Assembly: GCA_900544275.1 (NCBI GenBank)
Contig: UQUU01000008.1
Span: 32,984 to 96,983 of the forward strand
Length of the DNA: 64,000 nt
Direction of reading: 5' to 3'
Source of the DNA: an uncultured Succiniclasticum sp.
GTDB lineage: Bacteria > Bacillota > Negativicutes > Acidaminococcales > Acidaminococcaceae
In this document: positions 8,715-17,188 of the stretch, piece after piece
How positions within the stretch are numbered: position 1 is the first letter of the stretch
How the letters are laid out: every line of letters starts with the position of its first letter
The notes under the pieces: model-generated
Databases searched by the model: none
Seen by the model: only the letters and a program-made list of their open reading frames with translations
What the model was told of the DNA's origin: nothing
Position numbers and translations under genes: made by a program

Positions 8715-8748
8715 AAACGGTCCTTAACAGGACCGTTTTCCTTTTCCT
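8715..8748 (+). terminator. Orphan terminator-like hairpin
   Basis: A perfect 9-bp stem AAACGGTCC (8715-8723)/GGACCGTTT (8730-8738) with a 6-base loop, followed on the plus strand by TCCTTTTCC. No plus-strand gene ends nearby (the last ends at 8110), so it may insulate pst from read-through or act in the thiW leader on the other strand. Confidence 0.5.
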
Positions 8749-8952
8749 GTAAAAAAATCTGTTTTTATTTTAACGCAATCATCCTTCAAATTCAAGTAAA
8801 GGAGCCGCTACGTTGGCAAAATGATCTGTAAATGATCTTTTTTTCTTCCTGCATAACGTGTTTGCGGCATTTAATTAAAAACACTCGGACTATACACTCA
8901 GACTATAACCTCTTTTTCTCCATAATCTGCCGCAAAAGGCCATTTTTAAGAT

Positions 8953-9016
8953 TTTACACAGACTTTACAAAAGCAGCCTTTTGCCTTTTACACTGACAAG
9001 ATACCATACAGATATA
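8953..9016 (+). promoter_or_regulatory. Pho box and promoter of the pst operon
   Basis: TTTACA occurs at 8953-8958 and 8964-8969, exactly 11 bp apart, and again at 8987-8992. Eleven-bp-spaced TT(A/T/C)ACA repeats are the recognition pattern of PhoP/PhoB-type regulators in Firmicutes. The third copy can serve as a -35 box, with GATATA (9011-9016) 18 bp downstream as -10. The response regulator itself is encoded at the end of this operon, implying autoregulation under phosphate limitation. Confidence 0.75.
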
Positions 9017-9060
9017 GGCAGTCAACCAAACCTAAATTATTTTTGAAAGGAAATTGAATC

Positions 9061-9891
9061 ATGTTGAAAAAATTACTTGCCACAGTCTTTATTGCTCTTT
9101 TATCCATTGCAGCTTTAACCGGGTGCGGCGGAGGATCAAGCGGAAGCAAACCGGCAGCAGGAGGAAAAGTTGCTACGGACGGCTCCACCTCTATGGAAAA
9201 AGTCATCGGCATATTAGGGGAAGCATTCCAGAAAGATAATCCCGGCATCACCTTTACCTATAATCCTACCGGTTCCGGTTCCGGCATCACTGCTGTAGCA
9301 AACGACCGTTGCGACATCGGCCTGTCCAGCAGAAAGCTGAAAGACAAGGAAAAAGAAAGCGGTTTAGTAGAAACAGTATTAGCCTATGACGGCATCGCCA
9401 TGGTAGTTCATCCGAACAGCCCTGTTTCTGATCTTAAAGTAGAAGACATCGCTAAAATTTATAAGGGTGAAATCAAAAACTGGAAAGGACTCGGCGGCAA
9501 AGATGCTGAAATCGTCTGCATCGGACGTGAAGCCGGCAGCGGCACCCGTGACGGATTCGAATCCATTACTAAGACGAAAGATAAATGCAAATATCGTCAG
9601 GAACTCACTTCTACCGGCGATGTAATTGCCACAGTTGCCAGCAATCCTAATGCCATCGGGTATGCTTCTTTATCTGCTGTAAAAAAGACAGTAAAAGCCG
9701 TTACCGTCAATGGCGTACAGCCTTCCGAAAAGGCCGTAAAAGACGGAAGCTATGTAGTACAGCGTCCTTTCGTACTGGTAACCAAAAAGGACAAAAATTT
9801 ATCGCAACCGGCACAGCTCTTCTTCGACTATGCAACCTCTGAAAAAGTAAGAGATCTGATTTCTAAAGCCGGTGTTGTTGCCGCAAAATAA
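9061..9891 (+). CDS. pstS: Phosphate ABC transporter substrate-binding protein
   Basis: Extracytoplasmic lipoprotein that captures inorganic phosphate for the PstCAB importer. A signal peptide ends in the lipobox LTGC (Cys at about residue 22), followed by a Gly/Ser-rich linker. Phosphate-contacting stretches typical of PstS are visible: DGSTSMEKV near the mature N-terminus, GSGSGI, DIGLSSR and REAGSGTRDGFE. Length 276 is normal. AAAGGAAA lies before the ATG at 9061. First gene of pstS-C-A-B-phoU-phoB-phoR, under the Pho box at 8953-8992. A stem-loop after its stop probably lets pstS mRNA accumulate above the permease genes. Confidence 0.97.
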   Translation: MLKKLLATVFIALLSIAALTGCGGGSSGSKPAAGGKVATDGSTSMEKVIGILGEAFQKDNPGITFTYNPTGSGSGITAVANDRCDIGLSSRKLKDKEKESGLVETVLAYDGIAMVVHPNSPVSDLKVEDIAKIYKGEIKNWKGLGGKDAEIVCIGREAGSGTRDGFESITKTKDKCKYRQELTSTGDVIATVASNPNAIGYASLSAVKKTVKAVTVNGVQPSEKAVKDGSYVVQRPFVLVTKKDKNLSQPAQLFFDYATSEKVRDLISKAGVVAAK

Positions 9892-9905
9892 AGCAACAAA
9901 ATTTT

Positions 9906-9936
9906 CAGGCGGTCGGAAGCAAACACCGGCCGCCTG
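9906..9936 (+). terminator. Stem-loop after pstS (leaky terminator or mRNA stabiliser)
   Basis: An 11-bp stem formed by 9906-9916 and 9926-9936 with one G-T pair and a 9-base loop. The downstream sequence (ATTTAATAC) is only weakly T-rich, so it is more likely an mRNA-stabilising or partial terminator between pstS and pstC than a full stop. Confidence 0.55.
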
Positions 9937-9980
9937 ATTTAATACAGTAAGATGGTACTCTCGGAAGGTAGTAAGAACGA

Positions 9981-10847
9981 ATGAAAAAAAAACATGAACT
10001 CCTGGAAAAATTAATGAAACATATCTTCTTGTGGTCAGGTCTTATTACGATAGGCTTTGTCTTACTGATCACGGTGTATCTGATTATTGCAGGATTACCG
10101 GCCATCCGGGAAATCGGGCCGATAGATTTTCTTTTGGGAGACAAATGGGCTTCTACCGCAAAAGAACCTTTGTATGGCATCCTGCCTTTCATTACAACCA
10201 GTTTCTACGGAACAATGGGAGCCATCATATTGGGTGTTCCCATTGGCTTCTTTACCGCCGTGTATCTGGCAAAACTGGCTTCTCCCAAAGTCAAAACGGT
10301 TGTAGGAACCGGTGTAGATCTGCTGGCCGGCATTCCCTCTGTTGTATGCGGTTTGGCAGGTATGCTGGTGCTGGTACCATCAATCCGCAGTTTCTTTAAG
10401 CTTTCTGATGGGGCCAGCCTGTTGGCAGCAATCCTTGTATTAGCCGTTATGATCCTGCCTTCGATTATCAAAATTTCTCTTACTTCCCTGGAAGCCGTTC
10501 CTAAAGATTACGAAGAAGCCTCCATGGCGCTAGGCGCCACTCCCATCGAAACGTATTTCAGAGTTTCGGTGCCGGCTGCCAAAAGCGGCATTGTGACAGC
10601 CATCGTATTAGGCATAGGCAGAGCCATCGGCGAAGCAATGGCCGTTATGATGGTATCCGGTAATGCGCCTAATATGCCTTCTTTATTTCAAAGCGTTCGG
10701 TTCCTCACCACGGCTATTGCCAGCGAGATGTCTTATTCTTCAGGTTTACAAAGGGAAGCACTTTTTTCCATCGCTTTGGTGTTGTTTTGCTTTATCATGT
10801 TGCTGAACCTGACCTTAAACTCTTTTTTAAAACGTAGCAGGAACTGA
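9981..10847 (+). CDS. pstC: Phosphate ABC transporter permease PstC
   Basis: One of two membrane permeases of the phosphate importer. Six hydrophobic helices are visible, the first at about residues 13-36. The EAA loop that contacts PstB is seen as EEASMALGATPIETYFRVSVP (about residues 178-198), followed by GIGRAIGEAMAVMMVSGNAP, a hallmark of PstC. Length 288 is typical. It sits 89 bases after pstS, separated by a stem-loop, and pstA starts two bases after its stop. Confidence 0.96.
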   Translation: MKKKHELLEKLMKHIFLWSGLITIGFVLLITVYLIIAGLPAIREIGPIDFLLGDKWASTAKEPLYGILPFITTSFYGTMGAIILGVPIGFFTAVYLAKLASPKVKTVVGTGVDLLAGIPSVVCGLAGMLVLVPSIRSFFKLSDGASLLAAILVLAVMILPSIIKISLTSLEAVPKDYEEASMALGATPIETYFRVSVPAAKSGIVTAIVLGIGRAIGEAMAVMMVSGNAPNMPSLFQSVRFLTTAIASEMSYSSGLQREALFSIALVLFCFIMLLNLTLNSFLKRSRN

Positions 10848-10849
10848 TT

Positions 10850-11779
10850 ATGACAGAAAAGACTATGACAATCTTTATGAAACAAGAAACAACCGGTCAT
10901 ATTACCCACGATTTTTCAATTACAAAAGGAATCGGGCGAAAAAGGAATACCCAGATTCATCTACTTCGCTTGATTATGCTCCTTTCCGTATTCCTGACCT
11001 GTGCTTTAATCTTCTCTCTGACTGTTTATATTCTCTATCAGGGTATTCCGCATATCACCTGGGAGCTGCTTACCACGGAACCATCGTATATTTCCGGTAA
11101 AATCGGCATTCTGCCGGACATTTTGAACACCCTTTACATTATCATTGCCACATTGATTTTCGTGTTGCCTCTGGGAGTCTGCGCCGCCATTTACCTGACG
11201 GAATATGCGACAAATCAGCGTCTGGCGAAATTAATTGAGGATGCTGCGGAAACACTTTCCGGCATTCCTTCAGTCATCTACGGCCTGGTTGGTATGCTTT
11301 TCTTCTGCCAGTTTCTGTCTCTGCAGACGTCTTTGCTGGCAGGCAGCCTGACGCTGGTAATCATGAATTTACCCACCGTAATGCGGACCACGCAGGAAAG
11401 TTTAAAAACCGTACCGCAAAGCTATCGGGAAGGCGCTTTCGCTTTGGGAGCAGGAAAATGGCGTGTTATCCGTACCGTCGTTCTTCCCTGCTGCGTCGAC
11501 GGTGTCCTTACCGGCTGTATCCTGTCCGTGGGAAGGATCGTGGGGGAATCGGCCGCACTTTTATTTACGGCAGGTTTTGCACACGCAGTTAACGACTTTT
11601 TTACCGGCTTAGGCAGTGCCGGCGCGTCTCTTTCTGTCGCGCTTTACGTATATGCTAAGGAACAGGGCGAATTTGAAGCGGCTTTCGCGATTGCTGCGAT
11701 ATTGATGCTCTTGACGATGTGCATCAATCTGGCGGCTACACTGATTGGCAAATATTACACCATAAGGAAAAATGTATGA
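10850..11779 (+). CDS. pstA: Phosphate ABC transporter permease PstA
   Basis: Second membrane permease of the phosphate importer, paired with PstC. A polar N-terminal extension of about 40 residues precedes six membrane helices. The EAA loop reads REGAFALGAGKWRVIRTVVLP (key residues E, G, A, LGA), and GRIVGESAALLFTAG follows. Length 309 is within the family's range. The ATG at 10850 lies two bases after the pstC stop, with AGGA seven bases upstream. Its stop TGA overlaps the pstB start as ATGA, implying translational coupling. Confidence 0.96.
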   Translation: MTEKTMTIFMKQETTGHITHDFSITKGIGRKRNTQIHLLRLIMLLSVFLTCALIFSLTVYILYQGIPHITWELLTTEPSYISGKIGILPDILNTLYIIIATLIFVLPLGVCAAIYLTEYATNQRLAKLIEDAAETLSGIPSVIYGLVGMLFFCQFLSLQTSLLAGSLTLVIMNLPTVMRTTQESLKTVPQSYREGAFALGAGKWRVIRTVVLPCCVDGVLTGCILSVGRIVGESAALLFTAGFAHAVNDFFTGLGSAGASLSVALYVYAKEQGEFEAAFAIAAILMLLTMCINLAATLIGKYYTIRKNV

Positions 11780-12531
11780 ATACTATTATTACCGTAAAAA
11801 ATCTTGACCTGTGGTATGGTACTTCCCAGGCCTTAAAAAACATCAATATGGATATTGAGGAAAACAGTATTACCGCCCTGATCGGTCCCTCAGGCTGTGG
11901 TAAATCTACTTTCCTGCGTATTTTAAATCGTATGAACGACCTGATACAGGGCGTTCGCATTACCGGAGAAGTCCGATATCGTGGCAAAGAGATTTTCGGC
12001 GCCGATGTAGATATAAACCAGTTGCGACGTAATATCGGTATGGTTTTTCAGAAACCTACCCCTTTTCCCATGAGCATTTATGATAACATTGCTTATGGTC
12101 CGCGAACCCATGGGATCACCGGCAAAGCCATGCTGGACGATATCGTGGAAACGTCCTTGAAAGGCGCCGCCATCTGGGACGAAGTAAAAGATCGCCTGAA
12201 ACGATCCGCCTTAGGTCTTTCCGGCGGGCAGCAGCAGCGTCTTTGCATCGCCCGGGCTCTGGCGGTAAAACCGGATGTGCTGCTGATGGATGAACCCACC
12301 AGCGCCTTGGACCCGATTTCTACCTCTAAAATCGAGGAACTTGTCGTTGACTTAAAATCGAAGTATACTATTGTTATCGTAACACATAATATGCAACAGG
12401 CGGTTCGTATTTCTGATAATACGGCGTTCTTCCTTTTGGGTAACCTGATCGAATACGGGAATACCGAAAAAATGTTTGAAAAACCACAGGAAAAACAGAC
12501 CGAAGATTATATTACAGGAAGGTTCGGATAA
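11776..12531 (+). CDS. pstB: Phosphate ABC transporter ATP-binding protein
   Basis: ATPase that powers PstCA. Walker A GPSGCGKST (Lys43), Q-loop FQKPTPFPMS, signature LSGGQQQRL near residue 148 and Walker B LLMDEPTSALDP near residue 170 are all intact, and the final segment YITGRFG is typical of PstB. The start is taken at ATG 11776: AAGGA lies seven bases upstream, the ATG overlaps the pstA stop (ATGA), and the resulting 251 residues match the family; an in-frame ATG at 11719 would add 19 residues inside pstA. phoU begins at the stop codon (TAATG). Confidence 0.97.
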   Translation: MNTIITVKNLDLWYGTSQALKNINMDIEENSITALIGPSGCGKSTFLRILNRMNDLIQGVRITGEVRYRGKEIFGADVDINQLRRNIGMVFQKPTPFPMSIYDNIAYGPRTHGITGKAMLDDIVETSLKGAAIWDEVKDRLKRSALGLSGGQQQRLCIARALAVKPDVLLMDEPTSALDPISTSKIEELVVDLKSKYTIVIVTHNMQQAVRISDNTAFFLLGNLIEYGNTEKMFEKPQEKQTEDYITGRFG

Positions 12532-13178
12532 TGAGAAGCAGATTTGACGAGCAGCTTTTGCTGCTGAACAGAGAACTGATCCGGATGGGAGCATTGTGCG
12601 AGGAGTCCATCGACCTGGCGGCGAAAGCCCTGATTGCCAACGATACAAAGGCTCTGAATGACATTCTTCCTCTGGATGATGAAATTGACAATATGGAACG
12701 AAGTATTGAAGCGCTCTGTCTCAAGCTCCTTTTACAGCAGCAACCGGTGGCCAGCGATCTGCGGCAGATTTCTGCCGCCCTGAAAATGATTACCGATTTG
12801 GAACGGATTGGTGATCAGGCCAAAGATATTGCGGACATTGTTGCTTCATTAAATGGCCGCGCCGTATCAGAATGCGAGGATATCCGCCAAATGGCCGTCG
12901 CTGCTATGAAAATGGTGACAGAAAGCATCGATGCCTTTGTCCAGCGCGATACAGAACTGGCTATGAAAACAATCGCGCATGATGATGTTGTAGATAACTA
13001 TTTTCAGAAAGTAAAAATCTCTCTCATCCAAATTATCACCAAAAATCCGGAGGATGGAGAATATGCGCTGGAATTGCTGCTGATTGCCAAATACTTTGAA
13101 AAAATAGGAGACCATGCCGTAAACATTGCAAATTGGGTGCTTTTCTCTATCACAGGAACACATGTAAGCGAGGATTAA
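12531..13178 (+). CDS. phoU: Phosphate signalling protein PhoU
   Basis: Cytosolic metal-binding helical protein that links the Pst transporter to the sensor kinase and dampens phosphate uptake when phosphate is plentiful. Two three-helix PhoU repeats are visible: DDEIDNMERSIEALCLKLLL with DLRQISAALKMITDLERIGDQAKDIA in the first, and HDDVVDNYFQKVK with LLLIAKYFEKIGDHAVNIANWV in the second (E/D-xxx-D metal ligands recur in both). Length 215 is standard. Its ATG overlaps the pstB stop (TAATG) and the response-regulator gene follows four bases after its stop. Confidence 0.96.
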   Translation: MRSRFDEQLLLLNRELIRMGALCEESIDLAAKALIANDTKALNDILPLDDEIDNMERSIEALCLKLLLQQQPVASDLRQISAALKMITDLERIGDQAKDIADIVASLNGRAVSECEDIRQMAVAAMKMVTESIDAFVQRDTELAMKTIAHDDVVDNYFQKVKISLIQIITKNPEDGEYALELLLIAKYFEKIGDHAVNIANWVLFSITGTHVSED

Positions 13179-13181
13179 GAA

Positions 13182-13862
13182 ATGATTTGGTGCGTTGAAG
13201 ACGATGCGAGTATCCGTGACATAGAAATATATACCTTGCAGTCCACCGGCTTTGATGCGCTGGGATTCACGAACAGCGCCGCCTTTTGGGATGCATTAAA
13301 GACCGATAAGCCGGATCTGATTTTATTGGACATCATGCTACCGGAGCAAGACGGTATTGAGATTCTGCAAAAACTGCGTTCCAACGCCGATACATGCCGT
13401 ATTCCCATCATAATGGCCACGGCCAAAGGGCAGGAATACGACAAGATTCAAGCGCTTGACCTGGGGGCCGACGATTATCTGGTAAAACCTTTCGGTATGA
13501 TGGAAATGGTTTCCCGTATTAAAGCCGTTCTGCGCCGCTGCGGCGGTAACTTTAACCAGCCTTCACTCAAGGTGGACGGGGTAGTTCTGAACCAGGAAGA
13601 ACGCACCGTTATGATCGACGGCGAACGAGTGCATCTTACCTATAAAGAATTTGAAGTACTCCGTTACTTTCTCTCACATCCCGGCATAACCTTTAGCCGC
13701 GACCAGTTATTTACGGAAGTCTGGGGAGAAGATTATGTGGGCGAAAGCCGCACGGTCGATATGCATATCCGTACTTTGCGGCAAAAGCTGGGGCCTTATG
13801 GAGAACGCATTGAAACTGTACGCAATGTAGGATACAGAATGGATGTGGGAGACCGTGACTAA
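13182..13862 (+). CDS. phoB: Phosphate response regulator, OmpR/PhoB family
   Basis: DNA-binding transcription factor, activated by phosphorylation on low phosphate. The receiver domain (residues 1-115) has the acidic pocket Asp7/Asp8, phospho-acceptor Asp50 in LILLDIMLP, switch Thr80 and Lys102. A winged-helix effector domain (about 130-222) follows with LTYKEFEVLRYFLSHPG and TVDMHIRTLRQKLG. The ordering after pst-phoU and the Pho-box upstream point to PhoB/PhoP. The gene overlaps the kinase gene by 20 bases (or 8 if the kinase uses the GTG at 13855). Confidence 0.93.
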   Translation: MIWCVEDDASIRDIEIYTLQSTGFDALGFTNSAAFWDALKTDKPDLILLDIMLPEQDGIEILQKLRSNADTCRIPIIMATAKGQEYDKIQALDLGADDYLVKPFGMMEMVSRIKAVLRRCGGNFNQPSLKVDGVVLNQEERTVMIDGERVHLTYKEFEVLRYFLSHPGITFSRDQLFTEVWGEDYVGESRTVDMHIRTLRQKLGPYGERIETVRNVGYRMDVGDRD

Positions 13863-15531
13863 AAAAATATTCCAATCGATTTTTTTCGTTTCTTTCCTGG
13901 TTTTGATCGCCTGCCTTTCCCTTGTTGTAGGAATGCTCTACAATCATTACGGAAACATACAAAAGACGACCCTTGAAACAGAACTTACGCTGACGGCCAC
14001 CGCCATGGAAAAGGCAGGCTCTACCTATCTGTACAATCTTTCTAATTTAAAAAGTATCAGTGAAAAAAACATCCGTTTCACCCATATTGCGGCGGATGGC
14101 AGAGTGCTCTTTGATACGCAGACCCAGGCTTCTGCTATGGAAAACCATGCGGATCGGAAAGAGATTCAATCCGCGCGGCAGACCGGAGATGGCGAAAGTT
14201 CGCGCTATTCGGCCACTTTGTTGGAAGAAACCCTCTATCATGCGCGCCTGCTCAGCGATGGTACGGTCTTGCGTATTTCCACCAACCGGTTGACGATCCC
14301 GGCCTTGCTGATGAAGATGCTGCAGCCGATTTTACTGATCTTAGCTATTGCCCTCTTGTTCTCTTATTGGCTGGCCAAACGGATGGCGGTGCAGATCGTC
14401 GGTCCTTTAAATAACCTTGACTTAACTCGTCCGTTAGAAAACACGGCCTACGATGAAATTGCGCCGCTTTTAACCCATATTGAACAACAACATCGACAAA
14501 TCGCCGGGCAAAAAGAAGAACTGGCGCATCGGGAAAAAGAATTTTATACGGTGATCAAGAACATGAAAGAAGGTCTGATTCTCCTCAATCGGGAAAAAAT
14601 GATCCTGAGTATGAATCCTGCGGCCACCACTTTTTTCGCCGCAGACGAAAGTTTCATCGGCCGGGACTTCCTCTCCCTGGAAAGAAGCCGTGAGGTCACA
14701 GAAACCTTAGACAAAGCCTCTCAGGATGGTTATGCAGAACTTCAGCTCAGCCGGGCCGGGCGGGAATATCAATTTAATGCCAGCCGTATTGAGGAAGACG
14801 GCAGACTTTCCGGCTTAGTCATTTTAATTTTTGATAATACGGAAAAAGCCTTTTCGGAAAGAAACCGTAAAGAGTTTACGTCCAATATCTCTCATGAATT
14901 GAAGACGCCGCTCCATGCGATCATGGGCAGCGCCGAACTCATGGAAAATGGTCTGGTCAGGCAAAACGATCTGCCGCGCTTTATCGGTCATATCCGCACA
15001 GAAGCTGCCCGCCTGGTCTCCCTGATTGAAGATATCCTGCGCCTGTCGCAGCTGGACGAAAAGAAAGACTTCCCGGCAGAAGAAGTGGACCTGTATGATC
15101 TGGCGCACAAAGAAATGGAAGCCCTGCTCCCTACGGCAGCAAAAAAGCATATCAAAATGTCTGTGAAAGGCAATCACATCCGCCTCAAAGGTTCCCGGCA
15201 TCTACTGCATGAAACCATTTATAACCTCTTGGATAATGCAATCAAATACAATGTGGAAGGCGGTAATGTCACGCTTACGCTACATCAGTCGGACCATGAT
15301 GTCTCAATCGCCGTGGCAGATACAGGGATCGGTATTCCGCCGGAACAGCAAAGCAAAGTGTTTGAACGCTTCTACCGGGTAGATAAGAGCCACTCCAAAG
15401 AAAGCGGCGGAACCGGCTTGGGTCTTTCCATCGTCAAACATGCGATACAACACATGCACGGCACTATCCATGTTGACAGCGTCCTCAATGCCGGCACCAC
15501 CATTACGATAACCCTGAAAACACCGCAATAA
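13843..15531 (+). CDS. phoR: Phosphate sensor histidine kinase
   Basis: Membrane-bound sensor kinase that phosphorylates the preceding response regulator. Order of parts: TM1 (about residues 11-32), an extracytoplasmic domain of roughly 120 residues, TM2 (about 155-175), a linker, a PAS domain (about 232-335), the HisKA phosphotransfer domain with His351 in NISHELKTPLHAIMG, and an HATPase domain with the N box NLLDNAIKYN, DTGIGIPPEQ and GGTGLGLSIVKH. The PAS domain and long extracytoplasmic loop are as in B. subtilis PhoR. Start: ATG 13843, inside the regulator gene; GTG 13855 is an alternative with GGGAG upstream. A strong terminator follows. Confidence 0.93.
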   Translation: MWETVTKKIFQSIFFVSFLVLIACLSLVVGMLYNHYGNIQKTTLETELTLTATAMEKAGSTYLYNLSNLKSISEKNIRFTHIAADGRVLFDTQTQASAMENHADRKEIQSARQTGDGESSRYSATLLEETLYHARLLSDGTVLRISTNRLTIPALLMKMLQPILLILAIALLFSYWLAKRMAVQIVGPLNNLDLTRPLENTAYDEIAPLLTHIEQQHRQIAGQKEELAHREKEFYTVIKNMKEGLILLNREKMILSMNPAATTFFAADESFIGRDFLSLERSREVTETLDKASQDGYAELQLSRAGREYQFNASRIEEDGRLSGLVILIFDNTEKAFSERNRKEFTSNISHELKTPLHAIMGSAELMENGLVRQNDLPRFIGHIRTEAARLVSLIEDILRLSQLDEKKDFPAEEVDLYDLAHKEMEALLPTAAKKHIKMSVKGNHIRLKGSRHLLHETIYNLLDNAIKYNVEGGNVTLTLHQSDHDVSIAVADTGIGIPPEQQSKVFERFYRVDKSHSKESGGTGLGLSIVKHAIQHMHGTIHVDSVLNAGTTITITLKTPQ

Positions 15532-15540
15532 ACCAAAAGC

Positions 15541-15577
15541 AAAACGGTATCCGCCAACTAAGCGGATACCGTTTTTA
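15541..15577 (+). terminator. Terminator of the pst-pho operon
   Basis: A 14-bp perfect stem, AAAACGGTATCCGC (15541-15554) with GCGGATACCGTTTT (15562-15575), 7-base loop, followed by further T residues. It closes the eight-kb phosphate operon right after phoR. Confidence 0.9.
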
Positions 15578-15623
15578 TTACGTCAACAGAGGATTAACAC
15601 AAACCAATATACTTACCTCAGAA

Positions 15624-16793
15624 TCAGAATTCATTCAGGTAAAGTGAACCGTCCATACCACTTTGCCCCAGAGCAAACCTTCTTACCTGCCCATTTGCAT
15701 CAACATAGGAAATACCGTTATTGGGTGTGTCTCCATAAAAAACCATGGTGACCACTAAGGGACGCTCCGGCGTAAGACTCGTAAGCGTATACAGTTCTCT
15801 GACAGAATAGGTCAGAGTGTCATTTTGCATTTGCGGTGTTAAAGCCAGCACTTTAAAGTCTTTTACGTTGCGGGAAACGGAAAAGAGAACTTTGACCGCA
15901 TATTCCCCTTGATCGGCGATAAAACTGTCATAGGAAGCATAACCCGACAAAGCGTCTTTCGCCCACTGCGCCCGCACCTGCGGCTGCATCACAGAAGCAG
16001 ATCCGGCAGCTTTCGTATTGGCACTCTTATATTTTGTCAGGGGAGTCAGGGGCACTGTCTTTGTCTGTTTTACCAGATTATCCGCCATCTGCCAGAATTG
16101 ATCGCCTGTGGTCTTCAGTTCTTCCGATACTTTGGTATCCCACTGGCCGGAGGTATTGTGGAAATAGGCTACCTCAGACATATCTTGCCCTTTTTCATGC
16201 GTAAAGTAGTAATCGTTGCACAGTAAGGACGAGCCGTCCTGCGCAATCGTATAGGTAGCAAAAATACCGTACATAGCGCCATTGGCCCCTTCATTGTAAA
16301 AGCGCCCCTGTCCCATGTAGCGGAAGTTATTGCGTCTCCACCCTTCAAAAACCCCTAAAGGTTTACCTTCCCGGCAGGTATAGACCGCAAAAATCTCATT
16401 TCCCCCTGAGGAAGCATCCTCTTGTGTTTCAGGGCGACCGATCAGAAGTTCCGGTATACCGTCGCCGCTGATATCCTGAATCGTATACCCGATCATCTTC
16501 AGCGCTGCGTCCCCCCTTAACTCACCGATGGCTTCTTCTACCCCTAAGGCGCCTTCCGCAATTTTATCTCCATCGGAGGAACCGGCTGCAAACTTATAAA
16601 ATTCATCCAATACCGGGGCATACGCCTCCCTGTAAGCAGCCTGGGTAGCGCTGTTGCCGGCTGCGGCCGTCTTTACTTCCGGCATCGCAGGTATACCTTT
16701 GCCTGACGCCGTTCCGGTGCCGCCGGGTTTGCCGCCGCAGGCAGAGAGAATGAGCATAGCTGACAAACTGAAAACGAGTAACTTACTTTTCAT
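15624..16793 (-). CDS. Hypothetical lipoprotein with a repeat-like extracellular domain
   Basis: Function unknown. From the ATG at 16793 (GGGGTGA upstream) the product is 389 residues with a signal peptide ending in the lipobox LSAC (Cys about residue 19), then a Gly/Pro/Thr-rich linker, so it is a surface or periplasm-facing lipoprotein. A central stretch, MIGYTIQDISGDGIPELLIGR (key motif DISGDGIPELLIG), resembles the Asp-rich calcium-binding or FG-GAP/VCBS-like 'DxxGDGxxEL' motif of extracellular proteins. An in-frame ATG at 16835 would place a non-hydrophobic extension before the signal peptide and is unlikely. Downstream it converges on the phoR terminator. Confidence 0.8.
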   Translation of the reverse strand: MKSKLLVFSLSAMLILSACGGKPGGTGTASGKGIPAMPEVKTAAAGNSATQAAYREAYAPVLDEFYKFAAGSSDGDKIAEGALGVEEAIGELRGDAALKMIGYTIQDISGDGIPELLIGRPETQEDASSGGNEIFAVYTCREGKPLGVFEGWRRNNFRYMGQGRFYNEGANGAMYGIFATYTIAQDGSSLLCNDYYFTHEKGQDMSEVAYFHNTSGQWDTKVSEELKTTGDQFWQMADNLVKQTKTVPLTPLTKYKSANTKAAGSASVMQPQVRAQWAKDALSGYASYDSFIADQGEYAVKVLFSVSRNVKDFKVLALTPQMQNDTLTYSVRELYTLTSLTPERPLVVTMVFYGDTPNNGISYVDANGQVRRFALGQSGMDGSLYLNEF

Positions 16794-16907
16794 GTCATCA
16801 CCCCTAACTGTAGTTTTAGCTAAAAATACTTCCAAAAATAACGAGAAATTAACTGAAAAATCACATTGTTCGTCTTTATTGTAGCATGAAAGTAGGATTG
16901 TGGCTAT

Positions 16908-16956
16908 AAAAAAATACGGAAGATCCTTCAGATAAACTCTGAACCAATCTTCCGTA
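16908..16956 (-). terminator. Terminator of tRNA-Arg
   Basis: TACGGAAGAT (16915-16924) and ATCTTCCGTA (16947-16956) form a perfect 10-bp stem; on the minus strand seven T residues follow (16908-16914). It lies just past the tRNA 3' end. Confidence 0.9.
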
Positions 16957-16964
16957 AAATTTTC

Positions 16965-17041
16965 TGGTGACCCCGGGCAGATTTGAACTGCCGGCCTACC
17001 GCTTAGGAGGCGGTCGCTCTATCCAGCTGAGCTACGGAGCC
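16965..17041 (-). tRNA. tRNA-Arg (anticodon CCT)
   Basis: The minus strand folds as a full cloverleaf of 77 nt including an encoded CCA: acceptor GGCTCCG/CGGGGTC with G-U pairs, D arm with AGCTGGATAGAGC, anticodon stem ACCGC/GCGGT around loop CTCCTAA (anticodon CCT, reading AGG), and T arm with GTTCAAATC. Discriminator base is A. It has its own terminator immediately downstream and follows the terminator of the upstream gene. Confidence 0.97.
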
Positions 17042-17050
17042 ATATATCAG

Positions 17051-17078
17051 AAAAGTGCCGGCCAAAACCGGCACTTTT
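17051..17078 (-). terminator. Terminator of the 17189-17494 gene
   Basis: Perfect 11-bp stem AAAAGTGCCGG (17051-17061)/CCGGCACTTTT (17068-17078), 6-base loop, T-rich arm end on the minus strand. It separates the small gene upstream from the tRNA. Confidence 0.8.
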
Positions 17079-17188
17079 ACTGTTCAAGATTGTTATTTTT
17101 TTTTAATTACGGCCGCTGGGAAAAGAGCATGGCGTGTGTTCTTATCCTGGCCGCTTTCTTACAGTTCGCTTTTCTCTTTGCGCCCCGT

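Larger units (their letters stand above)
8617..9060. other. Gene-free divergent region between thiW and pstS
   Basis: 444 bp without a supported gene. It holds a strong hairpin (8715-8738), an imperfect 13-bp tandem repeat (ACTCGGACTATAC/ACTCAGACTATAA, 8883-8908), and the Pho-box promoter of pstS (8953-9016). The thiW leader on the minus strand lacks the conserved CTGAGA and CCTGAT cores of a TPP riboswitch. Confidence 0.7.
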
